A stretch of DNA of 64,000 nucleotides from [Clostridium] saccharolyticum WM1 (GTDB taxonomy: Bacteria > Bacillota > Clostridia > Lachnospirales > Lachnospiraceae). The notes beneath the pieces were generated by a model. That model was not told the origin of the DNA, made no database searches, and was given only the letters and a program-made list of their open reading frames with translations. The stretch is taken from assembly GCF_000144625.1 (NCBI RefSeq), contig NC_014376.1, forward strand, positions 3,348,001-3,412,000. Reading direction: 5' to 3'. Shown one piece after another: positions 42,585 through 50,449 of this stretch (positions are counted from its first letter, which is position 1; every line of letters starts with the position of its first letter). The position numbers and the translations under genes are program-made.

Positions 42585-44387
42585 ATGTTATCCCAAGTAA
42601 CTATTCTAATTGCAGTGGCCGCCGTGATGTTTTTTGTCATCGGCGGTCTTTCTCTTTTAGCACACTATTATACCCTTAGCGGCATTAAATCTAAAACGGT
42701 CGGTGACGGTCAGCACGGTACCGCCCGTTTTGCCACAGAAAGCGAAATCAGACGGACATACACACATGTAACCTACGAGCCGGAAAAATGGCGGCGTGGG
42801 CAGAATCTGCCCACCTTGCAGGGGCTTGTGGTAGGGAGTAAGCAAAAGGCAGGCTCTACCACCGCCCTTATTGATGACGGCGATATTCACTGCCTCATGA
42901 TCGGTGCTGCCGGTGTAGGTAAAACCGCAAACTTTCTATACCCCAACATCGAATACGCCTGCGCCTCTGGCATGAGCTTCCTCTGCACCGATACCAAGGG
43001 GGATTTGTTCCGAAACTACGCAGGCATCGCAAAGGATTATTATGGCTACAAAATATCTGTGCTGGATCTGCGTAACCCCACACGCTCGGATGGGGATAAC
43101 ATCCTGCAGCTGGTGAACCGTTATATGGATGCCTACATGGAAAATCCGGAGAATCTCGCGCTGAAAGCTAAAGCGGAGAAGTATGCCAAAATCACTGCCA
43201 AGACCATCATCTCCAGCAGCGGCGAGGATTCGGCAAGCTATGGGCAGAACGCCTTTTTCTACGATGCCGCCGAGGGATTATTGACATCCGTGATTCTGCT
43301 GATTGCAGAATACTGTCCTCCGGAGAAGCGGCACATCATATCGGTGTTCAAAATGATACAGGATTTGCTGGCTCCCTCCCCGGTGAAGAATAAAAGTCAG
43401 TTCCAGCTGCTTATGGATAAGTTACCGACTGACCATAAGGCAAGATGGTTTGCGGGAGCCGCCCTCAACACCGCAGACCAAGCAATGGCCTCCGTGCTGT
43501 CTACGGCTATGTCACGCCTCAATGCCTTTCTGGATTCCGAGATGGAGCAGATTCTGTGCTTCGACAGCTCGCTGGACACGGAAACCTTCTGCAAGGAGAA
43601 GTGTGCCATCTTTATTGTGTTGCCGGAGGAAGATAACACGAAATACTTTATGGTGTCGTTGTTCCTGCAACAGCTCTACCGGGAGATGCTGACCGTGGCC
43701 GATGAATACGGTGGCAAGCTTCCCAACCGGGTCATGATCTTTGCCGATGAGATCGGAACCATCCCTAAGATCCAGTCAATGGAGATGATGTTCTCCGCAG
43801 GCCGTTCCCGCCGCATCAGCATGGTACCCATCATTCAATCCTTCGCTCAGCTTGAGAAAAACTACGGCAAGGAGGGTTCCGCAATTATCATTGATAACTG
43901 TCAGGACATTTTATTTGGAGGCTTTGCACCCAACTCGGAAAGCGCAGATATCCTCTCAAGGGCGTTGGGGAATAAAACCGTCATGTCCGGTTCCATCAGC
44001 AGAGGAAAGAACGATCCCAGCCAGAGCCTGCAGATGATCCAGCGCCCGCTGATGACACCGGATGAGCTGAAAACTCTGCCCAAGGGGAACTTTATTTTGG
44101 CCAAAACCGGCTGCTGTCCTATGCGTACCAAGCTGCCGTTGTTTCTGAAATGGGGCATCCGATTCGAAAAGCCCTTTGAGGGGGAGGAACGTGCCGCCCG
44201 AAAGGTTCACTATGCCGACCGCTTTGAGCTGGAGCAGGAAATCCTCCAGCGAGGCTGTGCTTATGAGGAAGATGACTTTGCTGAATTTCCGGAGCCTCCC
44301 GGTGATGACCGCAACGGAGGTATGCTGCATACTCCAGTGCAGGAGCATGAGTCGGAGCTTCCCACCATGCCTCTACGTACCGATTAG
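42585..44387 (+). CDS. VirD4/TraG-like type IV coupling protein
   Basis: 600 residues. One N-terminal helix (VTILIAVAAVMFFVIGGLSLL), Walker A GAAGVGKT (about 106-113), Walker B VMIFADEIGTI, and conserved SFAQLEKNYG and DNCQDILFGG boxes. Recruits the relaxosome to the channel. A single N-terminal helix suggests that another small membrane protein may support it. AAAGGAG site. Confidence 0.93.
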   Translation: MLSQVTILIAVAAVMFFVIGGLSLLAHYYTLSGIKSKTVGDGQHGTARFATESEIRRTYTHVTYEPEKWRRGQNLPTLQGLVVGSKQKAGSTTALIDDGDIHCLMIGAAGVGKTANFLYPNIEYACASGMSFLCTDTKGDLFRNYAGIAKDYYGYKISVLDLRNPTRSDGDNILQLVNRYMDAYMENPENLALKAKAEKYAKITAKTIISSSGEDSASYGQNAFFYDAAEGLLTSVILLIAEYCPPEKRHIISVFKMIQDLLAPSPVKNKSQFQLLMDKLPTDHKARWFAGAALNTADQAMASVLSTAMSRLNAFLDSEMEQILCFDSSLDTETFCKEKCAIFIVLPEEDNTKYFMVSLFLQQLYREMLTVADEYGGKLPNRVMIFADEIGTIPKIQSMEMMFSAGRSRRISMVPIIQSFAQLEKNYGKEGSAIIIDNCQDILFGGFAPNSESADILSRALGNKTVMSGSISRGKNDPSQSLQMIQRPLMTPDELKTLPKGNFILAKTGCCPMRTKLPLFLKWGIRFEKPFEGEERAARKVHYADRFELEQEILQRGCAYEEDDFAEFPEPPGDDRNGGMLHTPVQEHESELPTMPLRTD

Positions 44388-44401
44388 GGGGTGTTCGTGA
44401 T

Positions 44402-44656
44402 TTGAACTATCTTTCCTCACTCTATGCTGAAAATGTCCCACACCGTGCCGTGGCGGTTTACCGGTATCTGAAAGACCGGGCGAACAGGGACGGAACCTGT
44501 TATCCTGCAATCGGTACGATTGCTAAGGACTTGAAGCTCTCCCGCCGCACGGTACAGCGAGCCATCGCCGACCTCGAAAAGACCGGCTATCTTCAAAAGG
44601 AACAGCGCTGGCGGGAAAACGGCGGCAAGAGTAGTCTGCTGTTTACGGTGAAATGA
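44402..44656 (+). CDS. HTH_36-type winged-helix protein
   Basis: 84 residues. Helix-turn-helix (AVAVYRYLKDRANRDGTCYPAIGTIAKDLKLSRRTVQRAI...EKTGYLQKEQR) as in replication-initiator/RepA-like N-termini. TTG start at 44402, 14 bases after the coupling-protein stop. A 57-base palindrome follows at once, a possible binding site. Likely a regulator or replication accessory of the element. Confidence 0.8.
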   Translation: MNYLSSLYAENVPHRAVAVYRYLKDRANRDGTCYPAIGTIAKDLKLSRRTVQRAIADLEKTGYLQKEQRWRENGGKSSLLFTVK

Positions 44657-44660
44657 GAAA

Positions 44661-44717
44661 ACACATACCCTACCGCCAAGGGAGCAGTGCGTCCTGTCGG
44701 CGGCATATGGTATGTGT
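44661..44717. repeat. 57-base imperfect palindrome
   Basis: ACACATACC pairs with GGTATGTGT, and inner CCGCC pairs with GGCGG; the loop is about 21 bases. It begins 5 bases after the HTH_36 gene. Candidate origin-like, single-strand origin or regulatory structure. Confidence 0.6.
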
Positions 44718-44834
44718 CATCATGGCCTATGCAGTGAACTTGTCACTCTAAGGATTTCTTTAAACACAGAGAAACAACAATAATTACTTTAACATGAAGA
44801 AAATCCACCTCCGAAGAAAGAAGATGGATTCTGC

Positions 44835-45158
44835 TTATCTGGCATCCAATAGCGCCTTGATGGTTGCGGCGGCTATTTTGATTTCCTTTTTGCCGCACAG
44901 CTGAATCATATGCATGAGCTGTTCTTTTTCTCTGTCTGAATGTTGAATTTCTGGGTAAAAGATCGTATCGGCTGATATTTTCAAGGCGCGGATAATCTTA
45001 AGTAGTACCGGCATTCTTGGGTGTTTGTTTTCATTTTCAATGGCCATTATGTATCTTGGCGTGACTCCGACCTGTTCCGCAAGGGCATCCTGTGTCATGC
45101 CTGCGGCAATCCGGGCTTCCTTTATGGTCTGACCAAATGAGTTCAGCAATTCCTCCAC
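44835..45158 (-). CDS. XRE-family regulator
   Basis: 107 residues. HTH_3 domain (FGQTIKEARIAAGMTQDALAEQVGVTPRYIMAIENE, residues 8-60), C-terminal helical tail. Minus strand, opposite to the conjugation operon. Probably a repressor of element or cargo genes. A hairpin AATCCA...TGGATT lies just after its stop. Confidence 0.87.
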   Translation of the reverse strand: MEELLNSFGQTIKEARIAAGMTQDALAEQVGVTPRYIMAIENENKHPRMPVLLKIIRALKISADTIFYPEIQHSDREKEQLMHMIQLCGKKEIKIAAATIKALLDAR

Positions 45159-45322
45159 TGTAAGTTCACCTCCTCACCCAATTTTACAGTATGGGCTTAG
45201 GATTGAGAACGAACCAGTGATGACTGTTAGGGAGAACAAAAAACAATAATAACCTAGGTCATTGATGAAAAGCAAGATATACTGGTTGTTTTTTGAAGGT
45301 AACTTAAGAATAAACGATAGAC

Positions 45323-45958
45323 TTAGGAAAGTTTCCTTCCTATGAAATAAAATCCATTCGATTTGTGTCCGTTCATAGTTGTAAATGTCAGGCGTTCATA
45401 CTTTAATGTACGGAAATCAAGCAAAAGCTCCTTCAACCATTTCTCTGAGTGATGGCGAAGAACGGCGCCTTCCGGCAATTCAAAGACACCATAGATGCCA
45501 TACTTTTCTTCAAAGCTTTGATAGCGGGCTTGATTTCGTTCATCTGAATTGATAAGGAAATCGTTGATGTAGAGAATTCCGTCAGGTTTTAATACACGAT
45601 TTATTTCGGAAATCAGAGCCTGCTGTTCTTCATTGCTTTTGATACAAGTCAGGACGGCAAAGAGTATCACTGCGTCTATACTATGATCCGGCAAATCAAT
45701 CCCTGCATCTTTTTTCAAACGGAGGTCAAGATAAGGAGCCTGCTGTTTTCCCCGTTCGATCATTCCCTGCGAAAAATCCATGCCAATCAGATGCCTGTAC
45801 CCAAGATGATGTAATTCGTTTAATGTACGGCCATAGCCGCACCCAACATCAAGAATGACGGCATTGAGATCGAGATAATTGGCGAATTCATTTGCCTGAA
45901 ATGGCGTTGTAAACTGTTTTGTCTCCGATACACTGTTCCAGTAATCTTTTTGTTCCAT
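45323..45958 (-). CDS. SAM-dependent methyltransferase (Methyltransf_11/25 type)
   Basis: 211 residues. Motif I AVILDVGCGYGRTLNEL, motif post-I GMDFSQGMIERG, motif II IDAVILFAVLTCI and III LKPDGILYINDFL. AAAGGAGG before ATG. First or last of a minus-strand cargo set (it lies 90 bases downstream of the amidohydrolase-like gene and may share its transcript). Substrate unknown. Confidence 0.85.
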   Translation of the reverse strand: MEQKDYWNSVSETKQFTTPFQANEFANYLDLNAVILDVGCGYGRTLNELHHLGYRHLIGMDFSQGMIERGKQQAPYLDLRLKKDAGIDLPDHSIDAVILFAVLTCIKSNEEQQALISEINRVLKPDGILYINDFLINSDERNQARYQSFEEKYGIYGVFELPEGAVLRHHSEKWLKELLLDFRTLKYERLTFTTMNGHKSNGFYFIGRKLS

Positions 45959-46049
45959 CGGATTATTCCTCCTTTTGTGATTTTATTGATTATATCGGGA
46001 TACGTAGAAATTATTTCCATTGTAGACATATACCGTAAAATACGCGTTG

Positions 46050-46916
46050 CTATTTCGACTGTTCTATATTTACCCCCCAAAACAAAGGCAGTCGCATAAA
46101 CGCTTCCTTTAGCTTCTGCTTTGCAGATTGAAAAAGCATTTCGTTTCTATCCGTTAGCTCTTCTTCTCCAAAGTAGCGGTCTGCGATATATTTTGTATAC
46201 CGCAGTTCCATCATCACACCCTCAATCCGCTCGCCAAAAAGCTCACGGTAATGATTAATAATATGTCCTCCCAAGTTTGCATTATCTATAACACTGTAGC
46301 CTTGTGCTGTAAGATTTTCGTGCAGTCCATACAACGTCTGCTCAGAGGATGTAACGCCGCATCGGTTGGATAAATAAATATCTTGGCTGCCGCCATCGCC
46401 AAAGTCAAGGAAGAAACTGTGCAAGTCCAAAAGGAGAACCGACGGATACACCTTTAATTTTTCACGCAAAAGTTTTTCAAGCGCCTGATGATAAGGGTCA
46501 TAATACAGGCCTACCCGACGGTTAATTTCATTCTCATTCAGCGGTGAAGAATACAAACGGCTGCCTTGAGTGTTTTCCTGATAGACCACGGTTTGACGAT
46601 AATCCCCCTTTTTTGCACTTTCGGCCGGCCGGTTCATATCTACCACATAACGGCTTAGGTGGTTGATGATCGTGGTGCAGCCCATTGCAGGAAGAAAGTC
46701 GTATAGCTCCGGCAAGAACCAATCTGTGTTTGACAGACAGACGCCTTTAAGGAAGCTACTGCGAATGTCTTCGGGGACAAAGGTGCCGCTGTGGGGTAAA
46801 TCAATCACCACCGGAAACTGGTGTACGTTTTCATTTAAAACCGTATAGTGTTCCAAAATGCTCCGCTCCAATCTTACGAGTCTTTGATTTCTATTTGAAC
46901 TTAACGGATGACCCAT
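46050..46916 (-). CDS. N-formylglutamate amidohydrolase-like protein
   Basis: 288 residues. Seen: VVIDLPHSGTFVPEDI, SRYVVDMNRP and LLDLHSFF, the metal-site motifs of the FGase/HutG2 family, which release formate or an acyl from N-formyl-glutamate and similar compounds. The start at 46916 overlaps the ECF gene by 26 bases; the ribosome site is weak, so an alternative start inside is possible. Together with the folate-type ECF component behind a ZTP riboswitch, it points to formyl-folate or one-carbon metabolism. Confidence 0.8.
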   Translation of the reverse strand: MGHPLSSNRNQRLVRLERSILEHYTVLNENVHQFPVVIDLPHSGTFVPEDIRSSFLKGVCLSNTDWFLPELYDFLPAMGCTTIINHLSRYVVDMNRPAESAKKGDYRQTVVYQENTQGSRLYSSPLNENEINRRVGLYYDPYHQALEKLLREKLKVYPSVLLLDLHSFFLDFGDGGSQDIYLSNRCGVTSSEQTLYGLHENLTAQGYSVIDNANLGGHIINHYRELFGERIEGVMMELRYTKYIADRYFGEEELTDRNEMLFQSAKQKLKEAFMRLPLFWGVNIEQSK

Positions 46917-47793
46917 TCATTATCTCTTGCAGGGTATTCTGTTTTCTGCAAATGCCCATCAGAATGACCACAAAATATGCCTTGACTGTATTGCCAAGGA
47001 TTTCTTCAATTACTCTGGGAATCCATATGACTGCAAACGGCAGTACCTTCCATGCGGTAAAAATTGTTTCACGCAATACGACTGTGTTAAGAGTTGTGAC
47101 AATCAAACCGGAACCAATCATAGCGATAAGAAGTTGGGGGATATGCTCCCTGCTTGTGTCATGAAAAATCTTTTTCGACAGGAAGAGATCAGCGGCTAAC
47201 AACAGGATGCCGAGAGTTGCGCATCCAATCATTGCGGTTGTGACCCAAGAAATATATGTTGCCAGATTTCCCGATGGATCTTTTGTACCAATGGTTCTTT
47301 CAATCAGCATTTTACTGATAAGGTGCATGTTGTCCGTATTGACGTTTTCTTTTTGTACATGATTGTAGAATTCACGATTAACGCCATCGGCAGCCAGAAA
47401 CGCAATATTACAAATCCCTGCTAATAACATGAGTACGGAAAAAATTGCAACTATCATTCTCATTTTCTTGTTGTCTTTGTTGCGCAGGACAGACCATAAT
47501 GCGCCCCGGATAAATCCACCGGCAGCTACGACCAGCGTCATAAGAGGTATATAGGTTCCAACAGGCTTTAAAAGGTAACCCAAAAAGTCAGAAAGCCCGG
47601 ACACAACCGCGCCATATACTGGCCCGAATAACAGGGATGGCATAATGGAGAAAATGCCGGAGATGCCAACACTCATTCCATTTTGACCAAACACGGGTAT
47701 GTAGAAAGAAAATGTTGTTTTTAAAACAAGTGAAATACTGAGAAATACCGCAGAGATTGTGATGCGGCGCACATATAAAGTTGTATTCTTCAA
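46891..47793 (-). CDS. ECF transporter S component, folate type (FolT-like)
   Basis: 300 residues, six or more hydrophobic segments; the N-terminal part reads like ECF substrate-binding S components (TFSFYIPVFGQNGMSVGISGIFSIMPSLLFGPVYGA...GLSDFLGYLL). Starts at TTG 47793 with GAAGGGAGA. Gathers a vitamin for the shared EcfAAT energy module (not in this window). ZTP riboswitch control upstream supports folate or a related pterin as ligand; exact substrate is inference. The central insertion makes it longer than typical S components (about 170-200). Confidence 0.75.
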   Translation of the reverse strand: MKNTTLYVRRITISAVFLSISLVLKTTFSFYIPVFGQNGMSVGISGIFSIMPSLLFGPVYGAVVSGLSDFLGYLLKPVGTYIPLMTLVVAAGGFIRGALWSVLRNKDNKKMRMIVAIFSVLMLLAGICNIAFLAADGVNREFYNHVQKENVNTDNMHLISKMLIERTIGTKDPSGNLATYISWVTTAMIGCATLGILLLAADLFLSKKIFHDTSREHIPQLLIAMIGSGLIVTTLNTVVLRETIFTAWKVLPFAVIWIPRVIEEILGNTVKAYFVVILMGICRKQNTLQEIMNGSSVKFK

Positions 47794-48126
47794 TTTAACT
47801 TCTCCCTTCTTAAATAGAACGTGACATAGAAAGTTTATTGTTAAATTGAAATTCTAAGTTATAACCATCAAATACACCTCCTGTCATGCAGCACAGCTAC
47901 ACAACAAGAGGCACAATCATTACACCGCTTCTCCTTATGCAGCAGCGGGATGCGAACCTTGTACCGTAAGCCCTAAAAGGCTTTTCGTCCCTCTGACAAC
48001 TCCCCGTTCAGAAGGCACTGCAAATCAATGATTTACGCACAACGTTCTACTCTGCTCTGATTCAAATGTTCTCTGAATGGTATTAAGTGCATTCAGAAAA
48101 TAAAAAAGACCCACCAATCCAAGCAT
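47794..48126 (-). other. Long structured leader after the ZTP aptamer
   Basis: Read on the minus strand: a six-base U-tract right after the aptamer (expression platform), hairpin TTCTGAATG/CATTCAGAGAA, then about 150 bases with conserved-looking pieces (GGGGAGTTGTCAGAGGGAC, AAAGCCTTTTAGGGCTT) and a four-codon ORF (ATGGTTATAACTTAG) behind a perfect AGGAGG. No family assigned to the second part. Confidence 0.5.
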
Positions 48127-48200
48127 CATGCCCAGACGGTCGGCTTTCCAAAACGCTGTACTCCCTGTGGTTGAATCCACTTCCGTCAGTCATACAGCAC
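48127..48200 (-). ncRNA. ZTP riboswitch (pfl motif)
   Basis: Minus strand: GTGCTGTATGACTGACGGAA... with the AACCACAGGGAGTACAGC core, a linker, and the closing CCGACCGTCTGGGCA box. These are the two conserved halves of the ZTP aptamer, which senses ZTP/ZMP when 10-formyl-tetrahydrofolate is low. A U-run follows, so it probably acts by transcription termination. Controls the ECF-amidohydrolase operon. Confidence 0.85.
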
Positions 48201-48204
48201 ATTT

Positions 48205-48233
48205 ATATTACCACTGCTCATTAGTATTGTCAA
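48205..48233 (-). promoter_or_regulatory. Strong sigma-A promoter of the ZTP-controlled operon
   Basis: Minus-strand consensus TTGACA and TAATAT with exactly 17 bases between them; the aptamer begins about 5 bases downstream of the -10. Confidence 0.85.
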
Positions 48234-48283
48234 CTTCAAGGCACAAATAGAAATTTATTGGACTCGTTGCATGATATAGCGTG

Positions 48284-48340
48284 AGCTCGCAGGCTTTCAA
48301 GAATTCTTTCCAAGCAAAAGAACCTAATAGAAATTTTTCG
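48284..48340 (+). pseudogene. Remnant of a Tn916-type sigma-70-like gene, 3' end
   Basis: About 19 codons read ARRLSRILSKQKNLIEIF, matching the last residues SRRLSKILSKLKKLIEI of the intact gene at 55416-55829; an in-frame TGA lies just before. After it, 48352-48390 holds a hairpin (AGCCAG..CTCTC/GAGAG..CTGGCT). Marks an older copy disrupted before the cargo at 44.8-48.2 kb arrived. Confidence 0.6.
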
Positions 48341-48404
48341 AATTTGCGCACAGCCAGCTCCCTCTCTTAATTAAAGTGAGAGGACTGGCTTTGCAAGGCG
48401 GTTG

Positions 48405-48433
48405 TTGCTTTCATTCGCGATTGCGTATATACT
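48405..48433 (+). promoter_or_regulatory. Promoter of the HTH-RR-HK module
   Basis: TTGCTT and TATACT with 17-base spacing, 30 bases before the start at 48464. Confidence 0.65.
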
Positions 48434-48463
48434 GAGAGAAAGACACAAGTTGGAGGAATACAA

Positions 48464-48640
48464 ATGCTTGATTATATATCCGTACAGCAGGCCGCTGATC
48501 AATGGGGTATCTCAAAGAGAAGAATACAGAAGCTCTGCGAGGAAAACAGAATAGCCGGAGCGGTTCGCTTCGGTCGCGCATGGGCAATTCCAAAGGATGC
48601 GGAGAAACCAGCTGATGCGAGAAAGAAAGAAAAAAAGTGA
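48464..48640 (+). CDS. Small excisionase-like HTH protein
   Basis: 58 residues: MLDYISVQQAADQWGISKRR... with VRFGRAWAIPKDAEKP, a MerR-like/excisionase (HTH_17) domain. TTGGAGGA before ATG. Sits 60 bases upstream of the response regulator. A near twin (63167-63352) holds the same place before the second two-component system. Probably a local regulator rather than an excisionase. Confidence 0.8.
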   Translation: MLDYISVQQAADQWGISKRRIQKLCEENRIAGAVRFGRAWAIPKDAEKPADARKKEKK

Positions 48641-48702
48641 ATTGATAACTTTGGCTTTTATTTTCTATGTGAGAAAATGAATTGATACAGGGAGGATTGA
48701 AA

Positions 48703-49398
48703 ATGAGCTATAAAATCTTAGTGATTGATGATGATAAAGAGCTGTGTGCTTTGATCAAGCAGAGTGTGGCGGTTGAAAGTATAGACGCAGATCACTGCTA
48801 TTCCGGCACGGACGGGCTCGCTATGCTCCAGAAGAATGATTACCAGCTTATTCTTTTGGATGTGATGATGCCGGGACTGGACGGCTTTCAGACTATGGAG
48901 AAAATACGGCAGAAAAGCAGTGTTCCCATACTAATGCTGACCTCCAAAAATGACAGCACATCAAAGATTCGCGGACTGCGCTCCGGTGCGGATGATTATC
49001 TGACAAAACCTTTTGATATGGATGAACTGATTGCCCGTGTGGTTTCCTTAATCCGCCGTTATACGCGGTTCAATACGACTGGAGATCATTCTCAGCCGCT
49101 GACTTATCAGGGGCTGACCATAGACATGGACAGCCGGAGCGTAACCACTCAGAACGGGACGTTTGAATTGCCGCCGAAAGAATTTGACCTGCTGCTGTTT
49201 TGCGCGAAAAATCAGGGGAAGATTTTAACAAAACAGCAGATTTACGAGGAAGTTTGGGGTGAATCATACGTTTATGATGACAGCAATATTATGGCGATTA
49301 TCAGCAGGCTCCGCAAAAAAATCGAATCTGATTCCAGCGCTCCCTATTACATCCAGACGGTAAAAGGAATCGGCTACCGCTTCAACAAGGAGGTGTAG
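48703..49398 (+). CDS. OmpR-family response regulator
   Basis: 231 residues. Receiver with Asp9/Asp10, phospho-Asp53 in LILLDVMMPGLDG and Lys in YLTKPFD; winged-helix DNA-binding domain at the C-terminus (ELPPKEFDLLLF...IQTVKGIGYRF). AGGGAGG before ATG 48703. Co-transcribed with the kinase at 49401 and probably acts on the 11-bp repeats at 50366-50405. Confidence 0.93.
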   Translation: MSYKILVIDDDKELCALIKQSVAVESIDADHCYSGTDGLAMLQKNDYQLILLDVMMPGLDGFQTMEKIRQKSSVPILMLTSKNDSTSKIRGLRSGADDYLTKPFDMDELIARVVSLIRRYTRFNTTGDHSQPLTYQGLTIDMDSRSVTTQNGTFELPPKEFDLLLFCAKNQGKILTKQQIYEEVWGESYVYDDSNIMAIISRLRKKIESDSSAPYYIQTVKGIGYRFNKEV

Positions 49399-49400
49399 GC

Positions 49401-50324
49401 GTGATTCTCGATGTGACATTAGGCATACTCCTCTTCCTTGCTCTTCTGCTCGGTATGATTTGTATGGGAAAACTCCTTGGCGTTAAGCGGCAGCTTCAGG
49501 ACATGACAGATGCTCTGAATGACATTGAAGCCGGAAACGGAAATCGCAGAATTCTTGCCGTGGACAATGAGTTGACCGCAGACCTTTCCTACAAAATGAA
49601 TGAAATTGTTACCCGTTACGAGGAACAGCTCTCCGGGCTCAGGGCAGCAGACGAAACCAACCGCCAGCTCATGACCAGCCTCTCCCATGACGTGCGGACA
49701 CCGCTCACTACCCTGATCGGCTATCTGGATGCGTCGCATAGAGGCGTTGTCACAGGAAAAGAGCGCGAAGATTATCTGGAAATCGCCAGACACAAAGCCC
49801 ACGACCTGAAGGATTATATCGACATCCTGTTCGACTGGTTCAAGCTCAATTCCAGCGAATTCGCCTTATCCATAGAACGGGTGGAGCTTGCGGAGCTAAC
49901 CCGAAATGTTCTGAAAGACTGGATTCCCATATTTGAAGAAAATCATCTGGACTACGAAATTAATATTCCGGAAAGGCCGCTGTTTGCAAAGGTGGATTTG
50001 GACGGATATGCCCGTATTATCAACAATCTGGTGCAAAACGTCATTACCCATAGCCGGGCCACACAGATAAAAATCGAAATGACACAAGAAGGAAATAATA
50101 TTGAAATCCGTATCACAGACAACGGGATCGGCATCGAGAAAGCGGATTTGCCGCACATCTTTGAGCGGTTGTATAAATGTGATAAAGGCCGCTCTGATAA
50201 GGGAAGCGGATTGGGACTGTCCATTGTCTGGCAGATGGTCGAAAAAATGGACGGTAAGATTACCGCCCAAAGTGAACCAAACCGATATACAGCGTTTATC
50301 GTTGGCTTCTCAGTAAAAAATTGA
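49401..50324 (+). CDS. Sensor histidine kinase
   Basis: 307 residues. One N-terminal helix (ILDVTLGILLFLALLLGMICM), HAMP-like linker, HisKA with His in SLSHDVRTPL (about residue 96), ATPase boxes NLVQNVITHS, ITDNGIGIEK, DKGSGLGLSI. No extracellular sensor domain, so it is an intramembrane-sensing type kinase as in bacitracin/lantibiotic detox modules (BceS/LiaS-like logic), which often sense through the partner ABC transporter. GTG start, 2 bases after the regulator. Confidence 0.92.
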   Translation: MILDVTLGILLFLALLLGMICMGKLLGVKRQLQDMTDALNDIEAGNGNRRILAVDNELTADLSYKMNEIVTRYEEQLSGLRAADETNRQLMTSLSHDVRTPLTTLIGYLDASHRGVVTGKEREDYLEIARHKAHDLKDYIDILFDWFKLNSSEFALSIERVELAELTRNVLKDWIPIFEENHLDYEINIPERPLFAKVDLDGYARIINNLVQNVITHSRATQIKIEMTQEGNNIEIRITDNGIGIEKADLPHIFERLYKCDKGRSDKGSGLGLSIVWQMVEKMDGKITAQSEPNRYTAFIVGFSVKN

Positions 50325-50327
50325 GTG

Positions 50328-50356
50328 AATCCCTGTCTGTGGGCAGGGATTTTTTC
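50328..50356 (+). terminator. Terminator between kinase and ABC genes
   Basis: AATCCCTGTC TGTG GGCAGGGATT followed by a T-run; separates the regulatory pair from the separately controlled transporter. Confidence 0.8.
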
Positions 50357-50365
50357 TGCCAAAAT

Positions 50366-50405
50366 TGCAAGGTTAATGCAAGGTTAATGCAAGGTTAATG
50401 CAAGC
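50366..50405 (+). promoter_or_regulatory. Triple 11-bp direct repeat, response-regulator operator
   Basis: TGCAAGGTTAA is repeated three times head to tail with a partial fourth (TGCAAGC). Phase of 11 bases puts the sites on one DNA face. It stands just before a TTACACT -10-like box and the ABC operon, the expected place for OmpR-type activation. Confidence 0.8.
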
Positions 50406-50449
50406 TTGGCGTGTTACACTGGTTTCAGTAAGAAAAGGAGGTTCTGAGA

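Noticed and set aside
48464..48640. Excisionase of the ICE
   Set aside because: The HTH resembles excisionases, but no integrase follows and its twin is also linked to a two-component system, so a regulator is more likely.
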